The notes below the pieces were generated by a model that saw only the letters and a program-made list of their open reading frames with translations, was not told the DNA's origin and did not search any database. Shown in pieces: positions 1 through 10,380 of a stretch of 64,000 nt of DNA; position 1 is the stretch's first letter, and each line of letters starts with the position of its first letter. The stretch is from Osedax fenrisi (lineage: Eukaryota; Annelida; Polychaeta; Sabellida; Siboglinidae). The stretch is from assembly GCA_964019155.1 (NCBI GenBank), contig OZ025240.1, positions 18,871,021 to 18,935,020 on the forward strand, in the 5' to 3' direction. Both the position numbers and the translations under genes were made by a program.

Positions 1-1421
1 ATTGCTTCCACCAACCGTTCATACCTTTCTGATATTGTTTCTTCATCTAGTCCCTAGATGTTAAACTTATTCCGTACTTCAACTGCATACCTCTCTTGTA
101 GTTTATCTTGGTCCTTTAGAGTGCTCCAAACATACTTGGGTTTACGCTTCGCAATCTGCTTTGATGCTCTGAGACTTAGTGTCACATTCACTACTACGAT
201 TCTGTGGTCTGATCCCAAAGATATGAAAGTGTATTATGCTTCGCAGTTTCTTATGCTTATCCTCCATTTCTTTCTCACCAATATATAGTCAAGTTGGTGT
301 TTCGTCATGTGTGGTGACATCCAGGTCCATAACTTTCCTCTTTTTTTTTTAAATTGTGAGTTAGCTGCTAGTAGCTGGTATAATTCCATAATTTTTATGA
401 ACCGACATCCATTATTATTTGTTGATGTATTGTAAGTGTATTGCACATATTCTGGTCCCATCCTTGCATTCATATCACTAAATATGATGAAGAAGTTGTG
501 GGATGGTACTTGTTCAATAGTTGTTCGAAGTTGCTCATATAAAGTATTCTTGACTACTTCATCTTCATATTCACATGGTACATATGTAACGATAGTAGTT
601 AATACCGGATTACTTTAAAAGTTAGCTACCATAATTCTATTCGTAACTCATTTTATATTTATTAGACTTTTACTTGCCTCTTTGGTAATGATGATACCAC
701 GCCACCATTAGCTGCTTGTACTTGATTTCTCCATGCTGATACGGTGTATAGATCGTATCCAGGGTCAACATCGTACCGGTTAATTTCTTGTTCCCTATCT
801 ACTGAGTGTACTTTTTTATGTTCTTGTATACTTCATATAGATATATTATACTTTAGCATATTCGATGTCATCTCTTCTGTTTTTTTGTAGTACCTTATCA
901 ACTTCTCTGATAGCCAGAGTTTGTACATTGAAAGTTGCTATTTTTATATTTTTTCTACACTGTAATAATTTCGCCTTAGCATCTCAGCACGTCTCAATCT
1001 CACCCCTCCCCGTAGGGTTTAAATGTGCGACGTCATGAAATCTTTGTGGATGTGCATTGTTTGCGTTAGCTGGTCTCCCGTGGACTCCCGCTGCTGTAAG
1101 TATAGGATTTGTTGTTGTTGTTGTGTTCATACCTTTGCTATTCATTACTAATGGGTACAGTTGCACCCTAACGAGGGTCGCAACTCTTCTCATAAGTTTT
1201 ATGGTGAGTTTTCCTTCTCATTCATCCGAGATCATTTATGATCTTTTCACGTAACCCTGATCGGGTGGCTAACAGGTAATATGCCTTGCCAATGGGTACC
1301 CTGGATTTTTTCCAGCACTGCTTATTGGTTATTCGCAGCTAACCATTATATCTAATGGTAATTCCCCTATCCGCAACCTGGGGAGCCGGTGGATGGGAGT
1401 TTTCATCATCAGACACCACAA

Positions 1422-1422
<1 letters not shown>
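1..1422 (-). mobile_element. RTE-like LINE, 5' part (copy A, cut by the window edge)
   Basis: Non-LTR retrotransposon read on the minus strand. The 5' leader lies at about 1422-1200. An N-terminal frame with a CAACAACAACAAC stretch sits near 1193-984. An endonuclease-like frame follows at 473-234, containing MNARMGPEYVQYTYNTST and ending in the conserved HQLDYILV block of AP endonucleases. Several stops and frame changes break the protein, so this copy is dead. The rest of the element (RT) should lie to the left of base 1. The same sequence is at 40718-42138, where the RT part is visible. Confidence 0.85.

Positions 1423-1423
<1 letters not shown>

Positions 1424-1470
<47 letters not shown>
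1424..1470. repeat. (TA)n microsatellite at the LINE 5' boundary
   Basis: Pure TA array of about 47 bp immediately outside the LINE 5' end. The same array in copy B (42139-42173) is shorter. Length differences of this kind are the commonest change between the two duplicon copies. Confidence 0.9.
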
Positions 1471-1472
<2 letters not shown>

Positions 1473-1531
1473 CATATATAGGTACATATCTTAATACTTG
1501 TATTTAATCATACACCTTTTACAAATTATAG

Positions 1532-2207
1532 TACTGCCATGAAAGTAACATAACCGAAGGTGTATTAAGAATGACAGAACACGCGAACCCTCTACAAGGC
1601 GATAATGAGGAACAACAATATGCATTCAATTGCACTAATAAATATACTGATATAACCTCTCTATATAATGAAGAACACACTGAGAAATCTAACACATTTT
1701 ATAATTCATATTTGCATGTAATACTACGTCATAATAATATTTTAAAATTAATTAAGAACAACTTTATCCTGTTCACAAATATGGAGATCATTGATTTATC
1801 ATATAATAATCTTACAATTATAAACAAAGATTTATTTATGTATAATACGAAATTAACAGCTATAAAATTATCAAATAATAATATAAAGGATTTTCATTTA
1901 AATTTAACTTATTTAAATGTATTAAATATAATATCTATAAAGAATAACAGTATTAAAACCTTACAAGAATACATATTTAGGTCATATTTAAGTAAAGTAA
2001 ATAGATTTGATATAAGTTATAATAATATTTCATGTGATTGTTCCATGAGCTGGCTTCGAAAGTTAAATAAAGAATATCAACCTTCCCATATTGAAATAGC
2101 AGATACGGATACATGTACACTCGATATTCATAACGATGTTAACGTTCTTTGTTTTATTTATGAAACCGAGTGTAATATAAAAATTAATGAAAAACATTGC
2201 ATTATAG
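1532..2207 (+). CDS. LRR exon of an LRR-Ig (kekkon/LRIG-like) gene, copy A
   Basis: Partial gene: one internal coding exon. It contains about four leucine-rich repeats (LSYNNLTIINKDLF and IKLSNNNIKDF are typical) and an LRR C-terminal cap with the CDCSMSWLRKL motif and later cysteines at CTLD and CFIYETEC. An in-frame TAG at 1529-1531 and an AG acceptor after a T-rich tract suggest the exon begins at 1532 rather than at the ATG at 1571, so upstream exons (signal peptide, N-terminal cap) would lie elsewhere. The 3' end is a good donor, g|GTAAGT at 2208, giving a phase-1 intron. The product class is an extracellular, probably membrane-anchored adhesion or receptor protein. The downstream Ig exon is interrupted, so this copy is probably a pseudogene. 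Splice sites are predicted, not proven. Confidence 0.7.
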
Positions 2208-3102
2208 GTAAGTAACTTATATGTATATCACTATATATTATTAAAATACTATTAATTGTAAATTTTATAAATCATATAATAATTATAACAATTTAATATT
2301 TAAAATATGTGTTATAAATTGCATAATATTTGTAATTATTTATATCATTTTATTATGTTATTTAATGATTTTAATTAGTTTACATTTTATGATTTACTAC
2401 ACATATTACCACTTAAATAAGATGGACTACAATACCCATCAATACTATAATAACATAATAAAATGTATCAAATATATATATATATATATATAAAATGTAT
2501 TATATTAAATGTATTCTTATATTTTGATATCATATTTTATATACATATTAAATAGTATTGTATTAAACGCATATAAAAATAATTTAAATTAAGTATTTAT
2601 ATTTAAATTCTATATATATAATTAATATATATGTACTTATTATATTTTCATAATATATATTATCTGGTTAATAATGCAAGAAAAATAATTATAATTGATT
2701 ATAATTGATTATAATTTATATATCCATAAGGAAAATGTTTACATTATTTTAACATATTATTTAATATAAATTTATATATATATATTTATAAATTTATAGT
2801 TACTAAAGTAACTGGTAGGTAAATACTATATTTTATTAATATTATATATATATATGTTATATGCGCTACGCTTGTTTTATATATCTAATATAGATGTTTA
2901 AGTACTGACTGTATTTCTAGAAGTGACTTGTTGAATTTAGGATATGACTTTTATCAAATCATTCATGCATATCAACAATGGAAATAGGAATGCATATGAT
3001 ACGCTACAGTGCACACACTTGTATAATACTAATAATATACCTTACAACATATATATATATATATATATATATTATTACCGAGCAAGATCGACTTTGTAAT
3101 GT

Positions 3103-3145
<43 letters not shown>

Positions 3146-3221
3146 CGTTTAATATAAAAATGCAGATACTTAAATCAACAATATATTACTATTGCAACTA
3201 ATTAAAATACTACATATACAG
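2208..3221 (+). other. Intron of LRR-Ig gene, copy A (phase 1)
   Basis: Predicted from the GTAAGT donor at 2208 and the acceptor ...ACATATACAG at 3221. Joining the exons keeps the frame across the junction (GTT for valine, then GPFLEQ). The content is AT-rich, with no gene other than the solo LTR at 2855-3049. Copy B has the same intron enlarged by the whole gypsy element. Confidence 0.65.
2855..3049 (-). mobile_element. Solo LTR of Ty3/gypsy element
   Basis: 195 bp beginning TGTTATATGC and ending CCTTACAACA on the plus strand, so both ends are TG...CA with short inverted termini. It is identical to the two LTRs at 43574-43768 and 48124-48318 that bound a complete gypsy element at the matching intron position in copy B. 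It is therefore read as a solo LTR left by LTR-LTR recombination. It sits in an (AT)n tract, so the target duplication cannot be resolved. Confidence 0.9.
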
Positions 3222-3408
3222 TTGGACCTTTTCTGGAGCAGAGTTCCCCATCAGTGAATAGTGTAGATATTGGAGGGTCTATCACTTTATTCTGTACATT
3301 CCGCTCTTCTAGAAAATATTCTGTGGAATGGCTAAAGAATAACGTGACGTTGTATATTGACACCGAAACCAGACACCACAATGCATTCTACACGGCAAAT
3401 GTTAGTAC
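3222..3408 (+). pseudogene. Ig-domain half-exon (N-terminal half), copy A
   Basis: Follows the intron acceptor at 3221 and continues the LRR frame. It encodes the first half of a C2-type immunoglobulin fold: a cysteine in ITLFCTF, then the invariant tryptophan in SVEWLKNN, then strands to about FYTANVST. At 3409 the reading frame runs into the terminal inverted repeat of element E1 and stops at TGA (3440-3442). The second half of the Ig fold, with the DFGNYTC motif, lies beyond E1 at 7249-7338. The domain is therefore physically split by a transposon. Confidence 0.75.
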
Positions 3409-3519
3409 CCCAGTAAACCAAACTGTTAATATAATATGCTGAACATGTGTAATATTTATCAGTTCAACAGTGTTAGTTTTGAATTGTCATATATTCAAAA
3501 TGGTGTATTAATTTATAAA

Positions 3520-3555
<36 letters not shown>

Positions 3556-3629
3556 ATCACATTATTCTCTCTTTGTATATTTAATTACTATAATATAAAA
3601 AAAATGTATATTTTTTTTTATCGAAATCT

Positions 3630-3805
3630 GTTCATCTCATAAAATGTACACATCTGTTGAACTCTATACAAATGTAATATGTTGAACGTATTCAATTTAC
3701 ACATCTGTTGAACTCTATACAAATGTAATATGTTGAACATGTTCACTTTACAAATCTATTGAACTCTAATAAATGTAATATGTTGAACATGTCAATTTAA
3801 CATTT
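3630..3805 (+). repeat. Subterminal tandem repeats, left end of E1-A
   Basis: Three diverged units of ~50-60 bp, each containing TGTTGAACTCTA, then AATGTAATATGTTGAACATG. The same array, inverted, lies near the right end of E2 (about 10745-10920). Arrays like this inside the TIRs are typical transposase-binding regions in several DNA transposon superfamilies; that role is inferred here. Confidence 0.7.
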
Positions 3806-3969
3806 TTGTAAAATAATTAAATCATATATAATTACATATATGTAAATATTACATAACCACGTAATTGAATGTATATGATTAACAATTTGGAAAATAGTGT
3901 AAATATAAGGAAACTAATGTTGTCAACATTTAAATATAGTGTATAATATTTATATTAATTATTATATTA

Positions 3970-5311
3970 CACTGGCCTGCATTTTTTTACTTTTTTCAAT
4001 AGGATGAAATTCTGTCAATTGATTCTAGACTTTTTTTTGACACTGATCTCAAATGTGGAAACCGTTTTTCTCAATCACGTCTAGTCTTTTTTTTATTCAC
4101 CTTTCAAATATTTTCCAAAAAGTGTGATTTCTAGAAAAAAAATATTTTTATAATTTTTAAAACCTTAATTGTTAGTAAAATATTTTATAAAATCATATAA
4201 ATATGCCTGAATATATTTTATATATATATTCAATTATACATTATAACTATAAAATATTATAAAATATGTTTAAAAGTTGTATATAAAAATGATTTTTAAA
4301 CTATGTACCCCAAAAATATTGGATTATTTAAAAAAAAAATTAATAGATCAATATTTGATGACAACAATTATAGAATACATATGTTATATATTTTTCTAGA
4401 TAGATTGTTAACGCTCCTTTCAGATATGTTTTTAGTGTTTACATATCGTGTTTAGTTTTCTTTTTTTGTTCAATTTAAAATATTTTTTTTTGATTTTTTT
4501 CTCAATTTGTTTAAGTTATTAATTTATGCTATTTAATTTGTTTAAAAGTACTCAATTTATAACTATATTATATTATTAACCATTTTTATTGGAATTTACT
4601 TGATGATATATTAAATAAACTTAATTATTTTTTACCTGAAACTTAATTTTTTATTTTATTCATAAATAAATATATTCATTTATATTTATAAAATAATAAT
4701 ATATAATATATAAATAAGTATAATATATGGTTAATAATATAATATAGTTATAAATTAGGTACTTTTAAATACATTAAATAGCATAAATTAATAACTTAAA
4801 AAAATTGAGAAAAAAATCAAAAAAAAATATTTTAAATTGAACAAAAAAAGAAAACTAAACACGATATGTAAACACTAAAAACATATCTGAAAGGAGCGTT
4901 AACAATCTATCTAGAAAAATATATAACATATGTATTCTATAATTGTTGTCATCAAATATTGATCTATTAATTTTTTTTTTAAATAATCCAATATTTTTGG
5001 GGTACATAGTTTAAAAATCATTTTTGTATACAACTTGTAAACATATTTTATAATGTTTTAAAGGTATACTGTATACTTGAATATATATATAAAATATATT
5101 CAGGCATATTTATATTATTTTATAAAATATTTTACTAATAATTAAAAATATTTTTTTTCTAGAAATCTCACTTTTTGGAAAATATTTGAAAGGTGAATAA
5201 AAAAAAACTAGACGTGATTGAGAAAAACGGTTTTGACATTTGAGATCAGTGTCAAAAATAAGTCTAGAATCAATTGACAGAAAGTCATCCTATCTTTGAT
5301 GCAGACCAGTG
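3970..5311. mobile_element. Foldback element with CACTG termini, nested in E1-A
   Basis: Begins CACTGGCCTGCAT and ends ATGCAGACCAGTG. The two halves are inverted copies of one another over roughly 600 bp each (for example the TCTAGACTTTTT blocks near 4025 and 5265, and GTTAACGCTCC near 4410 facing its reverse complement near 4896). It is flanked by TTA on both sides (3967-3969 and 5312-5314). The related E2 element has a single TTA and no insertion (10575-10577), which proves the ends and a 3-bp target duplication. No coding capacity was seen. CACTR ends with short duplications recall CACTA/EnSpm-type elements; the class is not certain. Confidence 0.85.
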
Positions 5312-5579
5312 TTATCTATATATAGATATTAATTATAATTAATTTATTTATAATATTATATTGTAAATTCTAAATATTAAAATAAATAATTATATATATA
5401 ATATATATACATATTTATTATTATATTAATATAATATATTTCATTAGAAATAAATATTTCAGTTAATTCATTGATGCATATAAATTACGATTTTTTAATT
5501 AATTAATTGAGTTATATATATTTATACTTATTAATAATTGCTTACTTATAATACTCTACATATATTTGTATATTAATAT

Positions 5580-5639
5580 CATAGATTTATAGTTTACAAG
5601 TTATAGTTATTATAGTTATAGTTAAACTATAAATCTATG
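5580..5639. repeat. Perfect 17-bp inverted repeat within E1
   Basis: CATAGATTTATAGTTTA at 5580-5596 faces its exact reverse complement at 5623-5639 with a 26-bp spacer. E2 has a slightly decayed version near 8885-8947. Function unknown. Confidence 0.75.
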
Positions 5640-5757
5640 ATTAATATGTAGCACTTATACCTACTTATAAATACAATATTATAATTGTTAACATATAAAA
5701 AAATATCCAATAAAATATCTGAAGTTGTTTTATGTATGTATACCACATATATGTGCT

Positions 5758-5760
<3 letters not shown>

Positions 5761-5837
<77 letters not shown>
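5761..5837. repeat. (AT)n microsatellite in E1-A
   Basis: Long uninterrupted AT array followed by a short GT run. Translated frames across it give only Tyr-Ile repeats and are not genes. Confidence 0.9.
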
Positions 5838-5847
<10 letters not shown>

Positions 5848-6199
5848 TAAAATGGAAGTCTGCAGATATATCGATTAATGTAATATACATGTATGTCTAA
5901 TTGAATTAAATGAAAGTCGGTAATTACGTAATAACAATATATCTGCATGCATAAATTGTTTTAGGCTTCACGCTCGGTTGATTGCATAATATGTGTACAT
6001 TTCTATTTTGTAGTTAAATGTTATATTATTTGTATTAATTTGTATTCGTTTTGTCATTTATATTTGTTATCGTTTATGTATATGTCGTGTCATTCGTTTC
6101 ATATAAAAGGAACGCCGCTCGCTGATATTGATATAATTTTGATTCTGCGTCTCACCAGGTTGGTACATATTATCATTGTCGTTAATATATTTTGTACTA

Positions 6200-6230
<31 letters not shown>

Positions 6231-6285
6231 TATGTTATTATACAGGTCTTTGTGGAAATAAAGTTATATAATAACTTCACTTTGT

Positions 6286-6316
<31 letters not shown>

Positions 6317-6832
6317 TCTTTAATATTATGTTTTAACATCCCTATATATAGGTTGAAGCTTTATCAAGATTAGGTGAATGCAACATTGTGGAAACACTTT
6401 TTTCTATGTTTAAATATATTGCATTTAAACAAGTATGGTGCTATTATTCTCAGTGCTGTCAACGAGGATAAATTTATTTTACCCAAATAAAATTATACAG
6501 ATGTATAACTGGTTAGTTTATATTATGTTAACATTAATTTACTATAAATACATGTATTATAAGATAAATATAAGTTAAATATTCATATTCATATTTATTA
6601 AAGCTTAAATGTATTATTTTATATATTAATTATATATTAATTAATATTTATATTAATAATTATATATATCATAGAGGCTACATTAAAAATTCATGAACAT
6701 GCAGTAATAAAAGATATATACAAATGTATCGAATCTCAACTTACAAATTGTAAACGAAAAAAGAAGGAGATGCAAGACAATTATAATTAATAAAATTGTA
6801 ATTTAATTAAATGATTTAATTTAATATATAGG

Positions 6833-7045
6833 ACATCTGCTCAACTCAATACATTTTACATATGCTCAACATAATCAAAATACAACATGTTCAACTCAAT
6901 ACAATATACATATGCTCAACATAATCAAAATGCAACATGTTCAACTCAATACATTTTAAATATGCTCAACATAATTAAAATGCAACATGTTCAACCACAC
7001 CAACAAATGTAGCCAAATGAATATGTTCAACATGTTAAAAATTAC
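6833..7045 (+). repeat. Subterminal tandem repeats, right end of E1-A
   Basis: About four units of ~55-58 bp, with alternating TATGCTCAACATAATCAAAAT and ATGTTCAACTCAATACA blocks. The inverted counterpart is at 7470-7690 inside E2. The sequence differs from the left-end array but shares the TGTTCAACAT core. Confidence 0.7.
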
Positions 7046-7080
7046 ATATGTTCAGCATATTATATTAACAGTTTACTGGG

Positions 7081-7133
7081 CCGCGAAGTATGATTACTTT
7101 ATCCTTCTACTAAATCATAGATGAATTACCACA

Positions 7134-7178
<45 letters not shown>

Positions 7179-7395
7179 GTGTGTGTATGTGAGTGTGTAA
7201 TAATGTTATCGAATTGTATTATATTGTTATATTATCACATCCCAACAGTATACTATTAGAAATATCAGAACACAAGATTTCGGAAATTATACGTGTGTTT
7301 TTGTTAACGTTACCTACATTACTAAATTAATGGGTTAGCCATATTATATATCATATAATAGTATCTAGTGTATACTATTACATACGAATAGCATG
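7081..7395 (+). other. Spacer between E1 and E2, copy A
   Basis: 315 bp of apparently host sequence trapped between the two inverted elements. It starts with a stretch that continues the Ig frame (AKYDYFILLL after a one-base overlap), then an (AT)n/(GT)n tract, then an AG acceptor at 7247-7248 and the second Ig half-exon. Confidence 0.6.
7249..7338 (+). pseudogene. Ig-domain half-exon (C-terminal half), copy A
   Basis: Thirty codons after a plausible acceptor (CCCAACAG), encoding TIRNIRTQDFGNYTCVFVN. This has the D-x-G-x-Y-x-C signature of the F strand of Ig domains, with the second disulphide cysteine, and ends at TAG. It pairs logically with the first half at 3222-3408, from which E1 separates it. 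How it was spliced originally is not clear, because no in-phase donor is obvious. Confidence 0.6.
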
Positions 7396-7944
7396 CCCAG
7401 TAAACCAAACTGTTAATATAATATGCTGAACATATGTAATTGTTAATATGTTGAACATATTCATTTGGCTACATTTTTTGGTGTGGTTGAACATGTTGCA
7501 TTTTGATTATGTCGAGCATATTTAAAATGTATTGAGTTGAACATGTTGCATTTTGATTATGTTGAGCATATGTAAATTGTATTGAGTTTAACATATTGCA
7601 TTTTGATTATGTTGAGCATATGTAAATTGTATTGAGTTTAACATGTTGCATTTTGATTATGTTGAGCATATGTAAAATGTATTGAGTTGAGGATATGTCC
7701 TATATATTAAATATATTTAATTAAATTACAATTTTATTAATTATAATTTTATTGCATCTCCTTCTTTTTTCGTTTACAATTTGTAAGTTGAGAGTCGATA
7801 GATTTGTCTATATCTTTTATTACTGCATGTTCATAAATTCTTAATGTAGCCTCTATGATATATATATATAATTATTAATATAAATATTAATTAATATATA
7901 ATTAATATATAAAATAGGGTATACATTTAAAATTTAATAAATAT

Positions 7945-8216
7945 GAATATGAATATTTAACTTATATTTATCTTATAATACATGTATTTATAGTAAATTA
8001 ATGTTAACATAATATAAACTAACCAGTTATACATCTGTATAATTTTATTTGGGTAAAATAAATTTATCCTCGTTGACAGCACTGAGAATAATAGCACCAT
8101 ACTTGTTTAAATGCAATATATTTAAACATAGAAAAAAGTGTTTCCACAATGTTGCATTCACCCAATCTTGATAAAGCTTCAACCTATATATAGGGATGTT
8201 AAAACATAATATTAAA

Positions 8217-8259
<43 letters not shown>

Positions 8260-8310
8260 ACAAAGTGAAGTTATTATATAACTTTATTTCCACAAAGACC
8301 TGTATAATAA
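7945..8310. other. Probable gene-conversion tract in E2-A
   Basis: From about 8030 to 8300 this arm matches E1 (6240-6520, inverted) almost base for base, yet differs at roughly 15 or more sites from E2 of copy B (53310-53540). On both sides (7900-7940 and beyond 8340) it matches E2-B and not E1. The outer limits given are where the match switches. Confidence 0.6.
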
Positions 8311-8686
8311 CATAAATAATAATAATAATAATATAGTAAAAAATATAATAACGACAATGATAATATGTACCAACCTGGTGAGACGCAGAATCAAAATTGT
8401 ATCAATCTCAGCGAGCGACGTTCCTTTTATATGAAACGAAAGACACGACATATACATAAACGATAACAAATATAAATGACAAAACGAATACAAATTAATA
8501 CACATAATATAACATTTAATTACAAAATAGAAATGTACACATGTTATGCAATCAACCGAGCGTGAAGCCTAAAACAATTTATGCATGCAGATATATTGTT
8601 ATTACGTAATTACCGACTTTAATTTAATTCAATTCGACATACATGTATATTACATTAATCGATATATCTGCAGACTTCCCTTTATA

Positions 8687-8768
<82 letters not shown>

Positions 8769-9001
8769 AGCACATATATGTGATATACATACATAAAACA
8801 ACTTCAGATATTTTATTGGATATTTTTTTATATGTTAACAATTATAATATTGTATTTGTAAGTAGGTATAAGTGGTACACATTAATCATAGATTTATAGT
8901 TTAACTAGAACTATAATAACTATAACTTGTAAACTATAAATATATGATATTAATATACAAATATATGTAGAGTATTATAAGTAAGTAATTATTAATAAGT
9001 A

Positions 9002-10380
9002 TTATTATTATTATCAGATTTAGGTTTGCACCAGGGTTTTTGTAGAAGCTAAAGCTTATCGAGACAATTACCCTTAATTTTAAAGCAAGTTCAAAAAAAA
9101 ACTAAATAAATAAAATATTATAAAATATTAGATGACTTCCTGTTTACATAGATACAATACAATGAATAAAATAGAAAAATAATATAAATTGTTTGAACTT
9201 GCCATAAAATTATGTAATCATCATTTAATTATTTATAAATAAATAACTAAAATAAATAATAAGTACTATAAAATAATACACTAAACAAAAATATAGATGT
9301 ATTGGTATAAAAGAAGAAAAAAATGAAGTAAAATGAAGTAAAACTGAATAAAACTGAATAAAACATAACAAAAAGAATATCTAGAAAGATGGTAAGAACT
9401 GTATGTAACATTTTTTTTTTTTTTTTTTTTTTTTTTTTCAGTAAATAAGTTTTAGGAATTTTGTTGTAATACTTTATAATAATGTAAAGAATGTAAAATA
9501 TTTGTTCAAACTGAAATGTTAGTTTAATTACTAATTTTTATATAAGTGTCAATAAAGAGAAATAAAACAAAGAAGTATAATCAAGTATACAAGAAAAAAG
9601 ATTCAATTCAAAATGTTTATGTAATTAAAAATAAAGTCAAATAATATTATTAGTCAGAGGGAAATAAAAAATACTAAAGAAAATACTAAAGAAAAAAGAA
9701 ATACCTAACAGTTTTTTTTAATTTTATTATTTTTATATAAACGTCAATTAAAAAGAAAGAAAACATGAAAGTAAATTCAAATATAAAATGCAAAAATTCA
9801 GTAAAATAATATTATTAATGTCGGGGAAATAAAATATTGTAAAGTAAAACACTCAAAAGTATTAATTTTTTTTTAATTTTTACATAAACGTCAATAAATT
9901 AAAATAAGAATAAAATGTGGATCTTAGTATATAATACAATATTAGATAAAAGACATGATAAAAGATATACAATTAGAAAAATGAGATTTAGATTATAAGT
10001 ATACTGAGTAAGAAGATAACAAATGTGTATACATACGTTTCCTGAATAATTTATAATTTGAAATATTTTTTAAAATATTATCAAGCTTTTATTAGAATTA
10101 AACTTCCATTCATTTGAGGTGTAATAATTGGATTCATTGAGAAAATTAAAATTACAATTTGAGAAATTATTATTATTAAACAATTATTGGAACTAAAATT
10201 GTTAATTTGATCAACATTAAATTGCGGATAGATTTCATTCAAGTTCATATAGTACAAATATTAAAAAGTTAAAATTGAATAAGATAATATAAAAGATTAA
10301 AGATATAGATAAAAAATATATGTAAATACCAATTATAATGAAATGTTAAAAATAGAATGTATTATGAAATTAGAACAAAA
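9002..10380 (-). mobile_element. Non-LTR-type insertion in E2-A with (AAT)n tail
   Basis: Absent from E1 and from E2 of copy B, where the flanking AATAAGTA and AACTCAATTAATT sequences are close together. Read on the minus strand it ends ...AACCTAAATCTGATAATAATAATAAT, a 3' end plus short-repeat tail typical of target-primed insertion. It includes a T25 run (9412-9437). The duplicated copy carries a 63-codon minus-strand frame (12277-12086), rich in Asn, that a 4-bp difference breaks here. No RT is recognised, so this could be a SINE-like or 5'-truncated element. Confidence 0.5.

Larger units (their letters stand above)
3409..7080 (+). mobile_element. TIR element E1, copy A (carries a nested foldback element)
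   Basis: Bounded by inverted repeats of about 40 bp starting CCCAGTAAAC at 3409 and ending GTTTACTGGG at 7080; the right TIR lacks 5 bp found in the left. Just inside each end are arrays of ~50-60 bp units built around TGTTGAACAT. Without the nested foldback element (3970-5311) E1 is about 2.33 kb. Its inverted partner E2 starts at 7396. The interior has short exon-like frames but no recognisable transposase, so it looks non-autonomous. No target duplication longer than one base (C) is apparent; removing E1 with a single C kept restores the Ig reading frame for a further 15 codons. Confidence 0.75.

Noticed and set aside
436..618. Plus-strand frames in the RTE-like LINE (also 1057-1254, 40138-40581, 41153-41335, 41773-41970)
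   Set aside because: They are shadows of the minus-strand LINE protein frames.
1571..2215. A complete single-exon LRR protein starting at the ATG at 1571
   Set aside because: The frame is open upstream to an AG acceptor at 1530-1531 and ends in a splice donor rather than a natural terminus, and an in-frame Ig exon follows; an internal exon fits better.
5685..5900. Frames made of Tyr-Ile repeats (also at 8585-8841, 50926-51222, 53854-54146, 60358-60567, 61289-61654)
   Set aside because: They are translations of (AT)n microsatellites, open on both strands and of different length in each copy; not genes.
6040..6261. 73-codon frame in E1 with a poly-Leu stretch
   Set aside because: The Leu run is a (TTA)n microsatellite and there is no ATG at the frame start. 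Possible exon pieces on either side cannot be confirmed.
6833..7045. CRISPR-like regular repeats
   Set aside because: Units are diverged and have no unique spacers; they sit just inside transposon ends in a eukaryotic genome.
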